64,000 nucleotides of DNA from Limnobacter sp. SAORIC-580 (GCF_013004065.1 NZ_CP053084.1:868001-932000), one strand, 5' to 3'. Counted from the first letter of the stretch, positions 34,263-44,281 are shown. Numbers and translations: made by a program. Notes: generated by a model not told the origin, from the sequence alone.

Positions 34263-36008
34263 ATGCGCAAAACTCTGCTTAGCGCGATGGTAGCAACCGC
34301 ACTGGCGATTCCCGCAGTGGCTTCGGCCAATGTGACAGACGCAATGATTCAAAACGATGCCAAATCCACAGGCGACGTATTGTCCTGGGGTATTGGTACA
34401 GAGGGTCAGCGTTACAGCCCATTGAAAGACATCAACGTATCGAACGTGGGCAAGCTGGTTCCAGCGTGGTCATTCTCGTTCGGTGGTGAAAAGCAGCGTG
34501 GCCAGGAAAGCCAGCCGCTGATTCACAACGGCAAGATGTTTGTCACCGGTTCCTATTCACGCATTTACGCACTGGATGCTTCGACAGGTGAAAAGCTGTG
34601 GAAATATGAGCACCGCCTGCCAGAAGGCATTATGCCTTGCTGCGACGTGGTGAACCGCGGTGCCGCCCTGTATGACAACCTGGTGATTTTCTCGACACTG
34701 GATGCCCAGTTGATCGCCCTGGACCAGAACACCGGCAAGGTGGTGTGGAAAGACAAGATTGACGACTATGCAGCGGGTTACTCCAACACTGCTGCACCCA
34801 TCATCGCCAATGGTTTGGTGCTGACAGGTGTATCGGGTGGCGAATTCGGTGTAGTGGGTCGTGTTGAAGCACGCAATGCCAAGACTGGTGAAATGGTATG
34901 GCTGCGCCCAACCGTTGAAGGCCACATGGGTTATACATGGGACAAAGACGGCAACAAGAAGGAAGCTGGAATTTCCGGTACCACCAATGCCACCTGGAAA
35001 GGCGACATGTGGAAAACCGGCGGTGCAGCAACCTGGCTGGGTGGCTCCTATGACAGCAAAACAGGTTTGGCTTACTTCGGTACTGGTAACCCAGCGCCTT
35101 GGAACAGCCACCTGCGCCCTGGCGACAACTTGTATTCCACATCCACAGTGGCAGTTGATGTAAAAACCGGCCAGATCAAGTGGCACTACCAGTCCACACC
35201 GAACGACGGTTGGGACTATGACGGTGTGAACGAGTTCGTGACCTTTGACATGAATGGCAAGCGTGTTGGTGCGAAAGCTGACCGCAACGGCTTCATGTAC
35301 GTGAACGACGCCACCACCGGCAAGCTGGAAAATGCCTTCCCATTTGTGAAGAAAATCACATGGGCCAAGGGCATCGACATGAAGACAGGTCGCCCGATTT
35401 TCGACCCCGCCAACCGCCCTGGTGACCCCACCAAGATTGACGGCAAGAAAGGCGAAACAGTGTTCTCCGCCCCTTCATTCCTGGGTGGCAAGAACCAGCA
35501 GCCAATGGCCTACAGCCCTGACACAGGTCTGTTCTATGTTCCTGCCAACGAGTGGGGCATGGAAATCTGGAACGAGCCAATCACCTACAAGAAGGGTGCG
35601 GCTTACCTGGGCGCCGGTTTCACCATCAAGACTTTGCCTGGCTTTGACTACATCGGCGCACTGCGTGCGATGAACCCCAAGACCGGCAAGATCGAATGGG
35701 AAATCACCAACAACGCGCCTCTGTGGGGTGGTGTTCTGACGACCGGCGGTAACCTGGTGTTCTGGGGTACTCCAGAAGGTTTCCTGAAGGCGGCGGATGC
35801 CAAAACCGGTAAGGAAGTCTGGAAGTTCCAGACGGGTTCAGGCGTGGTTGCTCCTCCCGTAACCTGGAAAGGCAAAGACGGTCAGCAGTACGTGGCTGTT
35901 GTGTCTGGTTGGGGCGGTGCCGTTCCCCTGTGGGGCGGTGATGTAGCCAGCAAGGTGAACTACCTTGAACAAGGTGGTTCCGTGTGGGTATTCAAGCTGA
36001 TGAAGTAA
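34263..36008 (+). CDS. PQQ-dependent alcohol dehydrogenase with lanthanide-type metal site
   Basis: Periplasmic methanol/ethanol-type quinoprotein, 581 residues, signal peptide cut near ASAN. PQQ-contacting adjacent cysteines are at 126-127 (MPCCD). Metal and catalytic positions by alignment: E194 (SGGEFG), N276 (FGTGN), catalytic D318 and an additional D320 in WDYDG. The extra aspartate two residues after the catalytic one is the mark of lanthanide-using enzymes (XoxF, ExaF, PedH); calcium enzymes have a small residue there. Substrate (methanol versus ethanol or longer alcohols) cannot be decided. No cytochrome domain, so the PedF-like cytochrome c at 47109 is the likely electron acceptor. 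Confidence 0.9.
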   Translation: MRKTLLSAMVATALAIPAVASANVTDAMIQNDAKSTGDVLSWGIGTEGQRYSPLKDINVSNVGKLVPAWSFSFGGEKQRGQESQPLIHNGKMFVTGSYSRIYALDASTGEKLWKYEHRLPEGIMPCCDVVNRGAALYDNLVIFSTLDAQLIALDQNTGKVVWKDKIDDYAAGYSNTAAPIIANGLVLTGVSGGEFGVVGRVEARNAKTGEMVWLRPTVEGHMGYTWDKDGNKKEAGISGTTNATWKGDMWKTGGAATWLGGSYDSKTGLAYFGTGNPAPWNSHLRPGDNLYSTSTVAVDVKTGQIKWHYQSTPNDGWDYDGVNEFVTFDMNGKRVGAKADRNGFMYVNDATTGKLENAFPFVKKITWAKGIDMKTGRPIFDPANRPGDPTKIDGKKGETVFSAPSFLGGKNQQPMAYSPDTGLFYVPANEWGMEIWNEPITYKKGAAYLGAGFTIKTLPGFDYIGALRAMNPKTGKIEWEITNNAPLWGGVLTTGGNLVFWGTPEGFLKAADAKTGKEVWKFQTGSGVVAPPVTWKGKDGQQYVAVVSGWGGAVPLWGGDVASKVNYLEQGGSVWVFKLMK

Positions 36009-36023
36009 TCAGTTTGTGAAGTA

Positions 36024-36055
36024 CACCAAACTGCCCCTTGTGGGGTGGTTTGGTG
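36024..36055 (+). other. Long hairpin just after the XoxF-type gene
   Basis: CACCAAACTGCCCC pairs with GGGGTGGTTTGGTG around TTGT; the two non-Watson-Crick pairs are G-U on the plus strand. No T tract follows, so it is more likely a 3'-end stabilising hairpin for the dehydrogenase mRNA than a terminator. Confidence 0.55.
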
Positions 36056-36244
36056 AGTAGTGAAGTAGTAGAGCGTTTTAGAAGTGTTGTCATTTTCACC
36101 CCCAAGTTTTCTGCCTGCTCCGCAGGGAACTTATTGACGCAAACGGTTTGATCAAATTGCTCCTTGGGACCTTTTTCCGGCATTGATTGGGAGCTGGAAA
36201 AAGTTGTGGCGGTTTGAGAGTCTCCTAAACGAATGCGTCTTTTC

Positions 36245-36271
36245 TGCCCGGCCTGGTGCCGGGCATTTTTT
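36245..36271 (+). terminator. Rho-independent terminator of the XoxF-type gene
   Basis: TGCCCGGC and GCCGGGCA pair around CTGGT and are followed by six T residues on the plus strand. About 240 bases separate it from the stop codon; I see no gene between. Confidence 0.8.
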
Positions 36272-36283
36272 CGTCTACAGCTT

Positions 36284-37579
36284 TTAGAACTTGTACGACA
36301 CCTGACCAGAAAGAATGAATGCATCACCTTCAGCAGTACCCAGTACTCGCGTTTGCTGACCTGCAGCAGGGTTTCCTTCGGTGCTGTCAATTTTCGCTTT
36401 GTCGGGCATCACGTACTGAAAGGCCACATCAAAGGTGGTGGCTTTGTCGAACTTGTACTGTGAGCCCACTGCAAAAGTAATGCGGTTTTCATCGGGCAAG
36501 CGCACTTTGCGACGCTCATCGGGCACCGGTGTGATGTCGTACGCCAAACCGGCTTTCAGGTTGATGGTGTCGCTGTATTTGTAAATACCGCCCACCGCAA
36601 AACGCCAGCTGTTTTTCCATTCGTAGTCTTGCACTGTCAATGGCGCAGCACCTGCTGGGGCGTTCTGGCGCTGAAAATCCAGCTTTTGAATCGTGCTCCA
36701 TTCAGTCCAGGTGGCGTCGGTCAACAGTTGCCACTTGGGTGTCAGCTCAGTCACCGATGAAATGGCCAGCGAGGCAGGCAGTCGGATCTTGGAAGTGAGT
36801 TCACTGTTGGCGAAAAGAGCCGCAACTGCCGGTGCAACATTGTCGAAGGTGACATTGCCTTCCAGGTCTTGCTCAATTGCTGAGCGGTAGGCAACACCCA
36901 CACGTGTCGCAGGCGTTACCTGACCCATCACGCCCAGGTTAAAGCCGTAACCCCAACCATCGCCGGCAATGGTGGTCAACCCTTCAGTACCGCCAAATGG
37001 CGCGTAGTTGATTTGTGAACTGAGCTTGGCATCCAGCTTTTGTGCAGATACACCCGCGCCCACTGACCATTGTTCATTGACTTTGTACGACGCGGAGGGG
37101 TTGATGTTGACTGATTTGATGTCAGAAGTAACACCCTGAAAGCGACCGTACCAATCGGGCTGGAAATCGGTTTTCAGACCAAAGGGAGTGGCCACAGACA
37201 GGCCAAAGTTGATGCGGTCATTGAAAGGCACAACAAGGTGAAAGTTGGGGATATAGCCTTCATCGCCAAACTCGCCTGTGCTGCTGCCCAAGGGGCGACC
37301 TGGTGCGGCGGTGCTGCCTTCGTTGTTGACCTCGCCGTTCAGGTCAATGTAATGCCCGCCCAACACCACCTGGCGTTCTTTCAGGCGGCTCATGCTGGCT
37401 GGGTTAAACCAGGCTGCGCTGGCGTCTTCGCCAATGGCTGCTTTGCCTGCATAAGCCACACCAGCACCGCTGGCGTTTTGTTCAAGCAGGGCAAACCCGG
37501 CTGCTTGGGCGGTACCCGCAATAGTCAAGCTTGCGATGGCCGCGCAAATCGTTTTGATTTGAAAAGGGGATTGTTTCAT
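36284..37579 (-). CDS. FadL/TodX-family outer-membrane channel
   Basis: 431-residue outer-membrane protein of the OmpP1/FadL/TodX family, used for uptake of long-chain fatty acids, hydrocarbons or other hydrophobic molecules. A signal peptide is cut near AQAAG, directly followed by the family N-terminus GFALLEQNASGAGVAYAGKA and EDASAAWFNPASM. The C-terminal aromatic end (SGQVSYKF) is present. It sits inside the alcohol block but has no sigma-54 element upstream; instead a palindrome resembling TetR-type operators is found, so it may answer to a different regulator. Confidence 0.88.
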   Translation of the reverse strand: MKQSPFQIKTICAAIASLTIAGTAQAAGFALLEQNASGAGVAYAGKAAIGEDASAAWFNPASMSRLKERQVVLGGHYIDLNGEVNNEGSTAAPGRPLGSSTGEFGDEGYIPNFHLVVPFNDRINFGLSVATPFGLKTDFQPDWYGRFQGVTSDIKSVNINPSASYKVNEQWSVGAGVSAQKLDAKLSSQINYAPFGGTEGLTTIAGDGWGYGFNLGVMGQVTPATRVGVAYRSAIEQDLEGNVTFDNVAPAVAALFANSELTSKIRLPASLAISSVTELTPKWQLLTDATWTEWSTIQKLDFQRQNAPAGAAPLTVQDYEWKNSWRFAVGGIYKYSDTINLKAGLAYDITPVPDERRKVRLPDENRITFAVGSQYKFDKATTFDVAFQYVMPDKAKIDSTEGNPAAGQQTRVLGTAEGDAFILSGQVSYKF

Positions 37580-37640
37580 GTCGTCCTCGTGGGTCCGTTT
37601 GTAAGAATGGATGTGTACGAGGGGTATTGTAGGTAAAAAT

Positions 37641-37652
37641 ACGAACGGTCGT
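37641..37652. promoter_or_regulatory. Candidate TetR-type operator before the FadL-like gene
   Basis: ACGAACGGTCGT is an inverted repeat (ACGA-N4-TCGT) of the type bound by TetR-family lipid regulators. It lies 61 bases before the start codon. Confidence 0.35.
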
Positions 37653-37662
37653 GCTTATAAAA

Positions 37663-37681
37663 TATAGAGTTATTCTCTATA
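37663..37681. repeat. Small AT-rich inverted repeat
   Basis: TATAGAG-N5-CTCTATA between the 3' end of the pqq/ABC operon and the FadL promoter. Could be a weak operator or part of a promoter. Confidence 0.35.
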
Positions 37682-37703
37682 AAATCTATTCAAAAATAGT
37701 ATT

Positions 37704-38537
37704 TTATTGATTCAACGGCACTGCTGCACCACTTTGCGAGAACTTCCAGGTGGCGACAATCAGCATCGCCACAGTTGCACCCACAAGAACCAAGGTGGCA
37801 AACATCAAGCCAAATTCTGCGTGGCTGCTGAAGGCGTGGCGAAGCAGGTCCACACAGTAAGAAAATGGATTGACCAAGGCTACCCAGCGCGCCAGTGCGG
37901 GCATGGGGTCGATGGGGTACAAAGCGCCACTGAAAAAGAACACCGGAAAAATCACGAAATTCATCATGACAGCAAAACCATCAATGCTTTTTGCAAAAGT
38001 ACCGCACAGTACACCCAAGGCAGCACAGGCCAAAGCAGCCAAGGCGGCTCCGGGCAGCAGCACGTGCAGTTGTGGCCACAAGGTGCGGCCAACCCAAGGC
38101 AGTATTTCCTGCAAATCAAACCCGAGAGGAAACAGCAAGGTGTACAGGCCTTCAAGAGCCAGCAGCAGGGCGATCAACAGGCCCATTTGCACCAATGCGC
38201 CAATGGCTGCACCCAGTGTTTTTGCGATCAGTATGTGATGGGTTTTGACTGGGGCGGTCACCAGCAAGCGCATGGTGCCTGCGTCTTTGTCCAGCGCAAT
38301 GCTCAGGCCACCCACCATGCCGCCAAACAGCAGTGTCATGCCCACAATGCCAGGCAGCAAACGTGCGGTGTAATCACCACCAGCCAAGGCTTGCATGCCG
38401 CCACCAATAATCCACAACCACAGCACCGGGCGTACCATGGCTGCTGCCAGGCGGTCCCGTTGCTTCAACAGCTTTTGGCTTTCACGGCGTATCACCGCCC
38501 AGTAAAAATGCATCAACATCTCAGTGGGCTCCGCCAT
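37704..38537 (-). CDS. ABC-2 type transporter permease of the PQQ cluster
   Basis: 277 residues with six predicted helices of the ABC-2 export-permease type (for example LLPGIVGMTLLFGGMVGGLS and MMNFVIFPVFFFSGALYPID). It overlaps the ATPase gene by 17 bases and is last in the pqqABCDE-ABC operon. Related ABC pairs occur in PQQ alcohol-dehydrogenase clusters, and some homologous systems have been linked to lanthanide use; the cargo here is unknown. Confidence 0.82.
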   Translation of the reverse strand: MAEPTEMLMHFYWAVIRRESQKLLKQRDRLAAAMVRPVLWLWIIGGGMQALAGGDYTARLLPGIVGMTLLFGGMVGGLSIALDKDAGTMRLLVTAPVKTHHILIAKTLGAAIGALVQMGLLIALLLALEGLYTLLFPLGFDLQEILPWVGRTLWPQLHVLLPGAALAALACAALGVLCGTFAKSIDGFAVMMNFVIFPVFFFSGALYPIDPMPALARWVALVNPFSYCVDLLRHAFSSHAEFGLMFATLVLVGATVAMLIVATWKFSQSGAAVPLNQ

Positions 38538-39306
38538 TCATTTTCCACACAAACCAGTCAGCCAGGGTGGCTGTGCGCACGCTGGTTACACTTTGGTCGG
38601 GCAATTCATCCAGCGCTTGCGCGGGTGTACCAAGCCAATTCAATTCGCCTTGGTGGAGAAACCCCACCCGGTCGCAGCTGTTGGCCTCGTCCATTAAATG
38701 CGTTGCGATAAAAATGGTCAGCCCGTCGATGGCCTGCAAGGTTTTCAGGGTTTGCCACACACTGTTCTTCGACGGTACGTCCAGTGCGGTGGTGGGTTCG
38801 TCGAGTATAAGAACCCCGGGTTTGTGCACCATGGCGCGCGCAATGTCCACCAGTCTTTTTTGTCCACCTGAAAGGCTTCCCACGGTGCGGTTTAACCAGG
38901 CCTGAATTGGAAAAATGGTGTACAAGTGTGCCAGGTTTGCTTTGGCTTGCGTTTTGTTCAAACCTTGCAGGCCTGCCGCAAACAGCAGGTTTTCCTCCAC
39001 GGTCATGAAGCGGTCCAGTGACACCGATTGAAATACAAAGCCCAGGTTTTTGCGGGCCAGGTCGGCTGCCCTGCGGGTGCTGTAACCCAGCACCGAGAGC
39101 TCACCCTGGTCGGGTGTGATCAGGCCGGCTATCAAGCTGATGAGTGTGGTTTTTCCTGCGCCGTTGGGGCCCAGCAGGCCAAACATTTCGCCTGCGTTCA
39201 AATCTAGGCTGACATTGCTCAGTGCCCGCCGTTCTCCCCAGGAGAATGAAAGGCCCTGTGCGTGCAGGCGGATGGTGGTGTCGGTTGCGGTGTTGTTGGT
39301 GTTCAA
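38521..39306 (-). CDS. ABC transporter ATP-binding protein of the PQQ cluster
   Basis: Energises the adjacent permease. Walker A (GPNGAGKTT), signature LSGGQ, and Walker B (VLILDEP) are intact. I place the start at the TTG at 39306, which overlaps the pqqE stop (TTGA); the reading frame stays open upstream but only inside pqqE, and no ATG precedes the ABC core. That gives 261 residues. It resembles the ATPases specific to PQQ-dependent alcohol dehydrogenase clusters (TIGR03864 type). Confidence 0.82.
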   Translation of the reverse strand: MNTNNTATDTTIRLHAQGLSFSWGERRALSNVSLDLNAGEMFGLLGPNGAGKTTLISLIAGLITPDQGELSVLGYSTRRAADLARKNLGFVFQSVSLDRFMTVEENLLFAAGLQGLNKTQAKANLAHLYTIFPIQAWLNRTVGSLSGGQKRLVDIARAMVHKPGVLILDEPTTALDVPSKNSVWQTLKTLQAIDGLTIFIATHLMDEANSCDRVGFLHQGELNWLGTPAQALDELPDQSVTSVRTATLADWFVWKMNGGAH

Positions 39307-40499
39307 GAGCCGTTTTTGCTGAGGTGCAAGCTGTTGTGATCGCTGCGATACCATACCACGGGCACCTCGGCGGTGTCGGCCAATGCTTGCTGTTCGGGCT
39401 TTTGAACTTTCAGGTAGTTGTTGGGGTTGTCGCGCCTCTGGGCTGCATCGACGAACGCGATTACTTTTTCATGATCGGGCGATTTGCGGCACACCGGGTC
39501 GGCGTTGGTGGCGTCGCCGGTGATCAGGTAGGCCTGGCAGCGGCAACCGCCGTAATCCTTGGTTTTGTCGGGGCAGGTGCGGCAGGGGTCTTTCATCCAG
39601 GCATCGCCACGGTAGCGGGTGAAACCATCGCTTTCATACCAAATGTGTTCAACCGTGCTGGTTTTTACATTTGGAAATTCAAAGCCCGGCAACATGCGCG
39701 CGGCTTGGCAAGGCAGCGCGGTGCCATCTGGGCTGATGCTGAGAAATACATTGCCCCAGCCGCTCATGCAGGGCTTGGGGGTTTTCTCGAAGTAATCGGG
39801 CACCACGAATAACAGCTTCATGCTGTTGCCCAGTTTTTCGCGCCATGCGGCCACACGTTCTTCGGCGTGCTTTAACTGTTCGTGGGTTGGAATCAGGGCT
39901 GCTTTGTTTTGAAAGGCCCAGCCGTAGTATTGGGTATTGGCCAACTCAAGGTATTCAACGCCCAGCTTCACCGCCAACTCGATGATTGAATCAATGTGAT
40001 CCAGATTCAGCCGGTGCAGCACCACGTTCAGCACCATGGGCCAACCAGCCGCTTTTACAGCGGTGGCAATTTCCAGCTTCCTGGCAAAGGTTTTTGTGTC
40101 GCTGAGTGCATCGTTTGCGGCCTGGGTTGCGTCTTGAAAACTCACTTGAATATGGTCAAGGCCGGCGGCTTTCAAGGCATCCAGCCGTGCGGGTTTCAGG
40201 CCGATGCCTGAGGTGATCAAGTTGGTGTAATAGCCCAGTTCATGCCCATAAGCCACCAGTTCTTCAAGGTCTTCGCGCAGCAGCGGCTCACCACCCGAGA
40301 AGCCCAACTGAACCGCGCCCAGCACGCGGGCCTGTTTCATGGTGTCTTTCCACTCGGCGGTGCTCATTTCATTGGTGTTGGTTTTGTAATCAACAGGGTT
40401 GTAACAAAACACGCAGTGCAGCGGGCAGCGGTAAGTCAGTTCAGCCAACAGCCAAAGGGGGCCAGCAGGTCGTGTGTTGTTGTCGCCAGGGCCTGTCAT
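39303..40499 (-). CDS. pqqE: PQQ biosynthesis radical SAM enzyme PqqE
   Basis: Forms the first carbon-carbon bond between glutamate and tyrosine of PqqA. 398 residues. The radical-SAM cysteines are in [13 protein letters not shown] (C-x3-C-x2-C), SAM-binding glycine/glutamate in [11 protein letters not shown], and the C-terminal SPASM region has the auxiliary-cluster cysteines ([35 protein letters not shown]). The start overlaps the pqqD stop by 4 bases. Confidence 0.95.
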   Translation of the reverse strand: MTGPGDNNTRPAGPLWLLAELTYRCPLHCVFCYNPVDYKTNTNEMSTAEWKDTMKQARVLGAVQLGFSGGEPLLREDLEELVAYGHELGYYTNLITSGIGLKPARLDALKAAGLDHIQVSFQDATQAANDALSDTKTFARKLEIATAVKAAGWPMVLNVVLHRLNLDHIDSIIELAVKLGVEYLELANTQYYGWAFQNKAALIPTHEQLKHAEERVAAWREKLGNSMKLLFVVPDYFEKTPKPCMSGWGNVFLSISPDGTALPCQAARMLPGFEFPNVKTSTVEHIWYESDGFTRYRGDAWMKDPCRTCPDKTKDYGGCRCQAYLITGDATNADPVCRKSPDHEKVIAFVDAAQRRDNPNNYLKVQKPEQQALADTAEVPVVWYRSDHNSLHLSKNGS

Positions 40500-40777
40500 G
40501 CGTCCAGCCAGTTTCGGCGTGTGGCTTCCTGCAGCATGCTGCGCACATCGGCTTCCAGTCCGCTTGCGTTGAACTTGGCTTCAAGCGCCGCAACAATGTC
40601 ATTCACCGTTCGGCTGCCATCGCACAACAGTAAAATTTCACTGGCCGATTGGTTCAGTTTCACCATGCCCTCGGGGTACAGCAGCACATGGGTTTTTTGC
40701 GCCTCTTCGTATTGCAGGCGAAACAAGCGGTTCAGTTTCGGGTGTTCCGGCAGGCTTGGAATGGTCTCGGTGTTCAT
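40496..40777 (-). CDS. pqqD: PQQ biosynthesis chaperone PqqD
   Basis: 93-residue chaperone that presents the PqqA peptide to PqqE. I use the ATG at 40777, which overlaps the pqqC stop in an ATGA junction; the frame is open 69 bases further inside pqqC. Characteristic segments: [26 protein letters not shown] core (here [18 protein letters not shown]), [16 protein letters not shown] and [10 protein letters not shown]. Confidence 0.93.
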   Translation of the reverse strand: MNTETIPSLPEHPKLNRLFRLQYEEAQKTHVLLYPEGMVKLNQSASEILLLCDGSRTVNDIVAALEAKFNASGLEADVRSMLQEATRRNWLDA

Positions 40778-41499
40778 TGTTTTTTCTGTTTTGTTTTGGC
40801 GGGTTTGTCGGGGTAAGACAGCGCAATCGCGTCTGACATGCTCCACAACACGTCCAGTTTAAATTGCAAAATTTCAAGCGCGCGTTCCTGCTGTGCGCGG
40901 GTCTTGAAATAATTCAGCGTTACTTCAAGGCCATGCTCCACATCACGTTGGGCCAGGCTGATTCGTGAGCGAAAGTAATTCAAACCTTCAGGTGCCACCC
41001 ACTTGTAGTCTTTGGGCCAGTTGCTCAAGCGCTGCTTGTGAATTTCCGGTGCAAACATTTCAGTCAGCGACGAGCACACCGCCTCTTGCCAGGGCGCGCG
41101 GCGTGCAAAATTCACATAAGCGTCTACGGCAAAGCGCACACCGGGCAGCACCAGCTGCTGGCCCCACAGCACTTCGCGGTCGATGCCCACGGCTTCGCCC
41201 AAGCGGCTCCAGGCTTCAATGCCGCCAGCATTGCCTTCCCAGCCATCGTGGTCAAGAATGCGTTGCACCCAACGGCGGCGGGTTTCTCGGTCGTCACAAT
41301 TGGCCATCACAGCCGCATCTTTCTGCGGAATGCACACCTGGTAATAAAAGCGGTTGGCCACCCAGCCGCGAAGTTGTTCACGGCTCAGTTTGCCTTCGCG
41401 CATGGCCACATTGAATGGGTGGTGAATGTGGTAGCGGTCGCCCTTGGCGCGCAAGCGTTCTTCGAACTCTTTTTTGCTCCAGGCTTTGTTGCTGCTCAT
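40774..41499 (-). CDS. pqqC: Pyrroloquinoline-quinone synthase PqqC
   Basis: Cofactor-less oxidase that performs the last ring closure and oxidation to PQQ. 241 residues, all-helical. Conserved stretches include [48 protein letters not shown] and the histidine in [12 protein letters not shown]. It overlaps pqqB and pqqD by 4 bases each. Confidence 0.95.
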   Translation of the reverse strand: MSSNKAWSKKEFEERLRAKGDRYHIHHPFNVAMREGKLSREQLRGWVANRFYYQVCIPQKDAAVMANCDDRETRRRWVQRILDHDGWEGNAGGIEAWSRLGEAVGIDREVLWGQQLVLPGVRFAVDAYVNFARRAPWQEAVCSSLTEMFAPEIHKQRLSNWPKDYKWVAPEGLNYFRSRISLAQRDVEHGLEVTLNYFKTRAQQERALEILQFKLDVLWSMSDAIALSYPDKPAKTKQKKQ

Positions 41500-42428
41500 G
41501 CAAGAATCTCCATGCCGTCGTAGGACACTTCAATTCTATTCTCGGCCAGAATGGCGCGCTCGTCGCCATGCTCGTACAAAATCGGGTTGGTGTTGTTGAT
41601 GTGAATCAGGATTTTGCGCTGGTTTTCAAACTGGCGCAGCTGGCTGATCATGCCTGAGCCCCGTTTGCCCGGCTTGTCAGTTTGAGGTAAATGACCCATG
41701 TCGGCAGCCAGTTTTTGCGAGAAACCTTGTGTGATCATTTCATCTTCGGTCCAGAAGGTGCCGTCCACCATCAACACATCGGCTTGTTGCATATAGGGCA
41801 GAATGTCGGGCGTAATTTCTCCAAGTCCAGGGGCGTAAAACACTTTTTTGCCAGTGTTGGTGTCTTCAATCAACAAACCGATGTTGTCGCCACGGCGTTG
41901 GGCGTAGCGGCTGGGGGAGTAGGGGGGGGCTTTGCTGATCAGCGGGATTGATTTGATCTTGATGCTGTCCAGCGGGCTGATTGAGAAAAATTCATCGCAT
42001 TCGGTACACAGTGGAGTCCACTTCACACCGCAATAAAACCCAAGCGTAGGCACCAAGGGTAAACCGTTGGTCAGGTCTTCCCACACAGCGGGGGTGGTGA
42101 ACAGGCGCATGGGTGTTTTCCCTTCGCGCATCATCAACAGGCCGGTGGTGTGGTCAATTTGCGCGTCCATCAAAATGACGGCAGAGATGCCCGTGTCGCG
42201 TGGGCCACGGTTGGGTTGCAGTTCAGGGGTACTTTTGATTTGAGTGAGTATATCGGGCGATGCATTCACCAATATCCAGTTCGCAGACCCGTCGGATATT
42301 GCGATCGACGACTGGGTGCGCGCGGTGTACCCGGGCGCTTTGGCCCGAACAGCCTGGCAGTTGGTGCAGTTGCAGTTCCACTGTGGGAACCCTCCGCCTG
42401 CTGCGGAACCCAGAACTTTGATTTTCAT
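41496..42428 (-). CDS. pqqB: PQQ biosynthesis protein PqqB
   Basis: Metallo-beta-lactamase-fold hydroxylase acting on the Glu-Tyr intermediate. 310 residues from the ATG at 42428, where the product starts [19 protein letters not shown] as in other PqqB proteins. The structural-zinc cysteines are in NCNCTNC, and the family's [16 protein letters not shown] segment is present. It is separated from pqqA by an intrinsic terminator-like hairpin and overlaps pqqC by 4 bases. Confidence 0.95.
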   Translation of the reverse strand: MKIKVLGSAAGGGFPQWNCNCTNCQAVRAKAPGYTARTQSSIAISDGSANWILVNASPDILTQIKSTPELQPNRGPRDTGISAVILMDAQIDHTTGLLMMREGKTPMRLFTTPAVWEDLTNGLPLVPTLGFYCGVKWTPLCTECDEFFSISPLDSIKIKSIPLISKAPPYSPSRYAQRRGDNIGLLIEDTNTGKKVFYAPGLGEITPDILPYMQQADVLMVDGTFWTEDEMITQGFSQKLAADMGHLPQTDKPGKRGSGMISQLRQFENQRKILIHINNTNPILYEHGDERAILAENRIEVSYDGMEILA

Positions 42429-42447
42429 AGTTGCTTTTTTCAGGGGT

Positions 42448-42485
42448 AAAAAAAACCCCGCTAGCCTCAAAGGCTATCCGGGGCT
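42448..42485 (-). terminator. Partial terminator between pqqA and pqqB
   Basis: On the minus strand CCCCGGATAGCC pairs with GGCTAGCGGGG around TTTGA, followed by eight T residues. Because pqqB-E have no other obvious promoter, it probably works as an attenuator giving more PqqA peptide than enzymes. Confidence 0.85.
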
Positions 42486-42500
42486 GTGCGAACCGTCAAA

Positions 42501-42575
42501 TTAACGGTTGGCGATGTACATGGTGATTTCGAAACCGAAACGCATGTCAACGAATGATGGTGTAGTCCACTGCAT
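42501..42575 (-). CDS. pqqA: PQQ precursor peptide PqqA
   Basis: 24-residue peptide (MQWTTPSFVDMRFGFEITMY and four more residues) that supplies the glutamate and tyrosine from which PQQ is built; both are present with the required three-residue gap (E-I-T-M-Y). GGAGG lies 8 bases before the ATG. First gene of the pqq operon, under a sigma-54 promoter at 42674. Confidence 0.95.
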   Translation of the reverse strand: MQWTTPSFVDMRFGFEITMYIANR

Positions 42576-42673
42576 GAAATATCCTCCTTTTGCTTTATTA
42601 AAATGCACCTTGGCACATGGCTTGGGTGAAGAACTTGGCTTGCGCCGGTTTGTTTGTCCTCAAGGTTTAAATA

Positions 42674-42688
42674 GCAATTCCTGTGCCT
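42674..42688 (-). promoter_or_regulatory. Sigma-54 -24/-12 promoter before pqqA
   Basis: On the minus strand: AGGCAC-AGGAA-TTGC, correct in spacing and in all but the first consensus base. About 87 bases of leader precede pqqA. Confidence 0.7.
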
Positions 42689-42760
42689 TGCGGGCCTGCA
42701 TGTCGGTATTTTTACAATGTGGGAAATGAGTGTTTGCCAAGGTGTTTTGAATGTTCAAAC

Positions 42761-42777
42761 TGTTGCAGTTTGAAACA
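42761..42777. promoter_or_regulatory. TGTTTCA-N3-TGAAACA type site before pqqA
   Basis: TGTTGCA-GTT-TGAAACA; one base off the palindrome. It lies about 73 bases upstream of the -24 element. Same type of site at 46933 and 48632. Confidence 0.6.
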
Positions 42778-42846
42778 CCATGCAAAAAGGCGCGAACCTT
42801 TTGAGTTCGCGCCTTAGGACAATCGTTAACGGAGGGTGGTTAACGA

Positions 42847-44034
42847 TCAGAAGAACAGGATTGCACCTACGGCGATGGTGTTGGACTCGCCTTTTGCTGC
42901 AGGAGCGCCCAACTGGTAGGTTTGTTCATTGGTGATGTACTCGCCAGCGATGGTCAGACTTGGAGTCAGGTTATGGTAAACGCCCAGAACCATCTGGTTT
43001 GTTTCTTCAAGCATGATGGCATTTGCGGCTCGATCACCGGCTGTGGAATCAAGTGTCGATGAGCCATAGTTAATACCAAACTTGGTGTTGCCAACTTTGT
43101 AGGTTGCTTGTACCAAGTATCCGTCTGAATCACGCTCAGCACCAGCGGCGTCACGACCACCAAAACCAATCAGTGTGGTTCCCAAGCCTTCGCCAGTGAA
43201 GTAGTTACCAGTCAGTGCCAGCGCACCGAGATTAACCGTGCCACCTACTTCGAAGCCGGTGAGGTCAGAGTCTGGAGCGGCAGCAACGCCGGACTGGGAT
43301 TGATTAATCAAGGCTGCCCACAATTTGCCTTTGTCGCCAAGGCTATAGGAGGCCAATGCTTGCATGCCTGGAGAATCATTCTCTTGGGCTGTGGCACCGT
43401 TGAGGTCCTTTGGCTGGAAAACACCGCCTGACAACGTCAGGTTACCGATTGCAGGTGCAGTGTAAGTGATCTGTGGCTGGAATTCAGTGTAAATATAACC
43501 CGATCCGATGCCGCCCAAGGTTGTATTCAATGCACCGTTGTACCCTGAACCACCGCCAACCGCCAACAGAGACATGTCGTTCAGAATCGCATTTTGACCA
43601 AATAGACCGATGTCGCGACCAGCCTTGATCGTACCCATTGATTCGTTTCCGAATTGCAAGAACACGCGACGCTGATCGCCCACGTTTTGACCCACGCCAC
43701 CAGCAGCTCCGTTGTTGTTAGTGGTACCCGGGTCAATGGAGATTACGGCTTTGAGGTCATATCCTGCTTGTTTGGTGGATGCTGTGAAAATGATGAAGCC
43801 AGGTAGCAAACCGTTTTGAATTGATGTCTGGTCTTGACCAGTTCCTGCACCACCGCAAAGACCCAATGCGCCACTGGCAACTGCACCGGCGTTGTCGCAA
43901 CTGGTTGTGTTGTAGTACGCGTTTACTGAACCTGAAAGGTCCATTTCCCATTCGCCAGCCTTGAAGCCGATTGCGTGTGCCGAAGTCCCCATTGCTGCCA
44001 AGATGGAAGCTGCTACTAATTTTTTGCTGATCAT
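42847..44034 (-). CDS. Gram-negative porin of the alcohol regulon
   Basis: 395-residue outer-membrane porin. Signal peptide cut at AHAIG, then the typical WEMDLSGSVNAYYN first strand, repeated alternating beta strands, QFGNESMGTIKAGRDIGLFG in the middle and the aromatic terminus GAILFF. Two cysteines (about residues 46 and 60) in an early loop could form a disulfide, which is uncommon in porins. A sigma-54 promoter and the TGTCACAAAACTGTC motif upstream tie it to the alcohol genes; it may admit alcohols or metal-chelate complexes. Confidence 0.85.
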   Translation of the reverse strand: MISKKLVAASILAAMGTSAHAIGFKAGEWEMDLSGSVNAYYNTTSCDNAGAVASGALGLCGGAGTGQDQTSIQNGLLPGFIIFTASTKQAGYDLKAVISIDPGTTNNNGAAGGVGQNVGDQRRVFLQFGNESMGTIKAGRDIGLFGQNAILNDMSLLAVGGGSGYNGALNTTLGGIGSGYIYTEFQPQITYTAPAIGNLTLSGGVFQPKDLNGATAQENDSPGMQALASYSLGDKGKLWAALINQSQSGVAAAPDSDLTGFEVGGTVNLGALALTGNYFTGEGLGTTLIGFGGRDAAGAERDSDGYLVQATYKVGNTKFGINYGSSTLDSTAGDRAANAIMLEETNQMVLGVYHNLTPSLTIAGEYITNEQTYQLGAPAAKGESNTIAVGAILFF

Positions 44035-44134
44035 AAGATCAACCCTCCAGTTTTAGTTTTTAAAGGTTGTTGCTTGTTTGTCTTCTAAAGCTCGCCAGCA
44101 CACCGCAGAGTAGAACTGGCTTGAAGGGACTAGG

Positions 44135-44149
44135 GCAAAAGACATGCCA
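44135..44149 (-). promoter_or_regulatory. Sigma-54 -24/-12 promoter before the porin
   Basis: On the minus strand: TGGCAT-GTCTT-TTGC, an exact consensus fit. Leader of about 90 bases. The 349-base gap 44035-44383 holds this promoter, the upstream motif at 44282 and the terminator of the activator gene. Confidence 0.85.
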
Positions 44150-44281
44150 GTATTTAAGCTATTGATTTTATTGAATTAAATAAAAATGTAGGGCTTTTGA
44201 TGACAGGGTGAAGCAGTGCAGTTGCTTTGCGTCAGGCGGTACGCTTTGAAACAGAATTGTGTGCGGCTGGAGCAAGTGAAT

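Noticed and set aside
36056..36240. Possible small gene between the XoxF-type gene and its terminator
   Set aside because: Frames are short, without ribosome site or recognisable composition; I see only an untranslated 3' region.
37707..38711. Plus-strand frame of 334 residues over the ABC transporter genes
   Set aside because: The opposite strand encodes an intact ABC-2 permease and ATPase with all motifs; this frame is His/Gln-rich shadow sequence.
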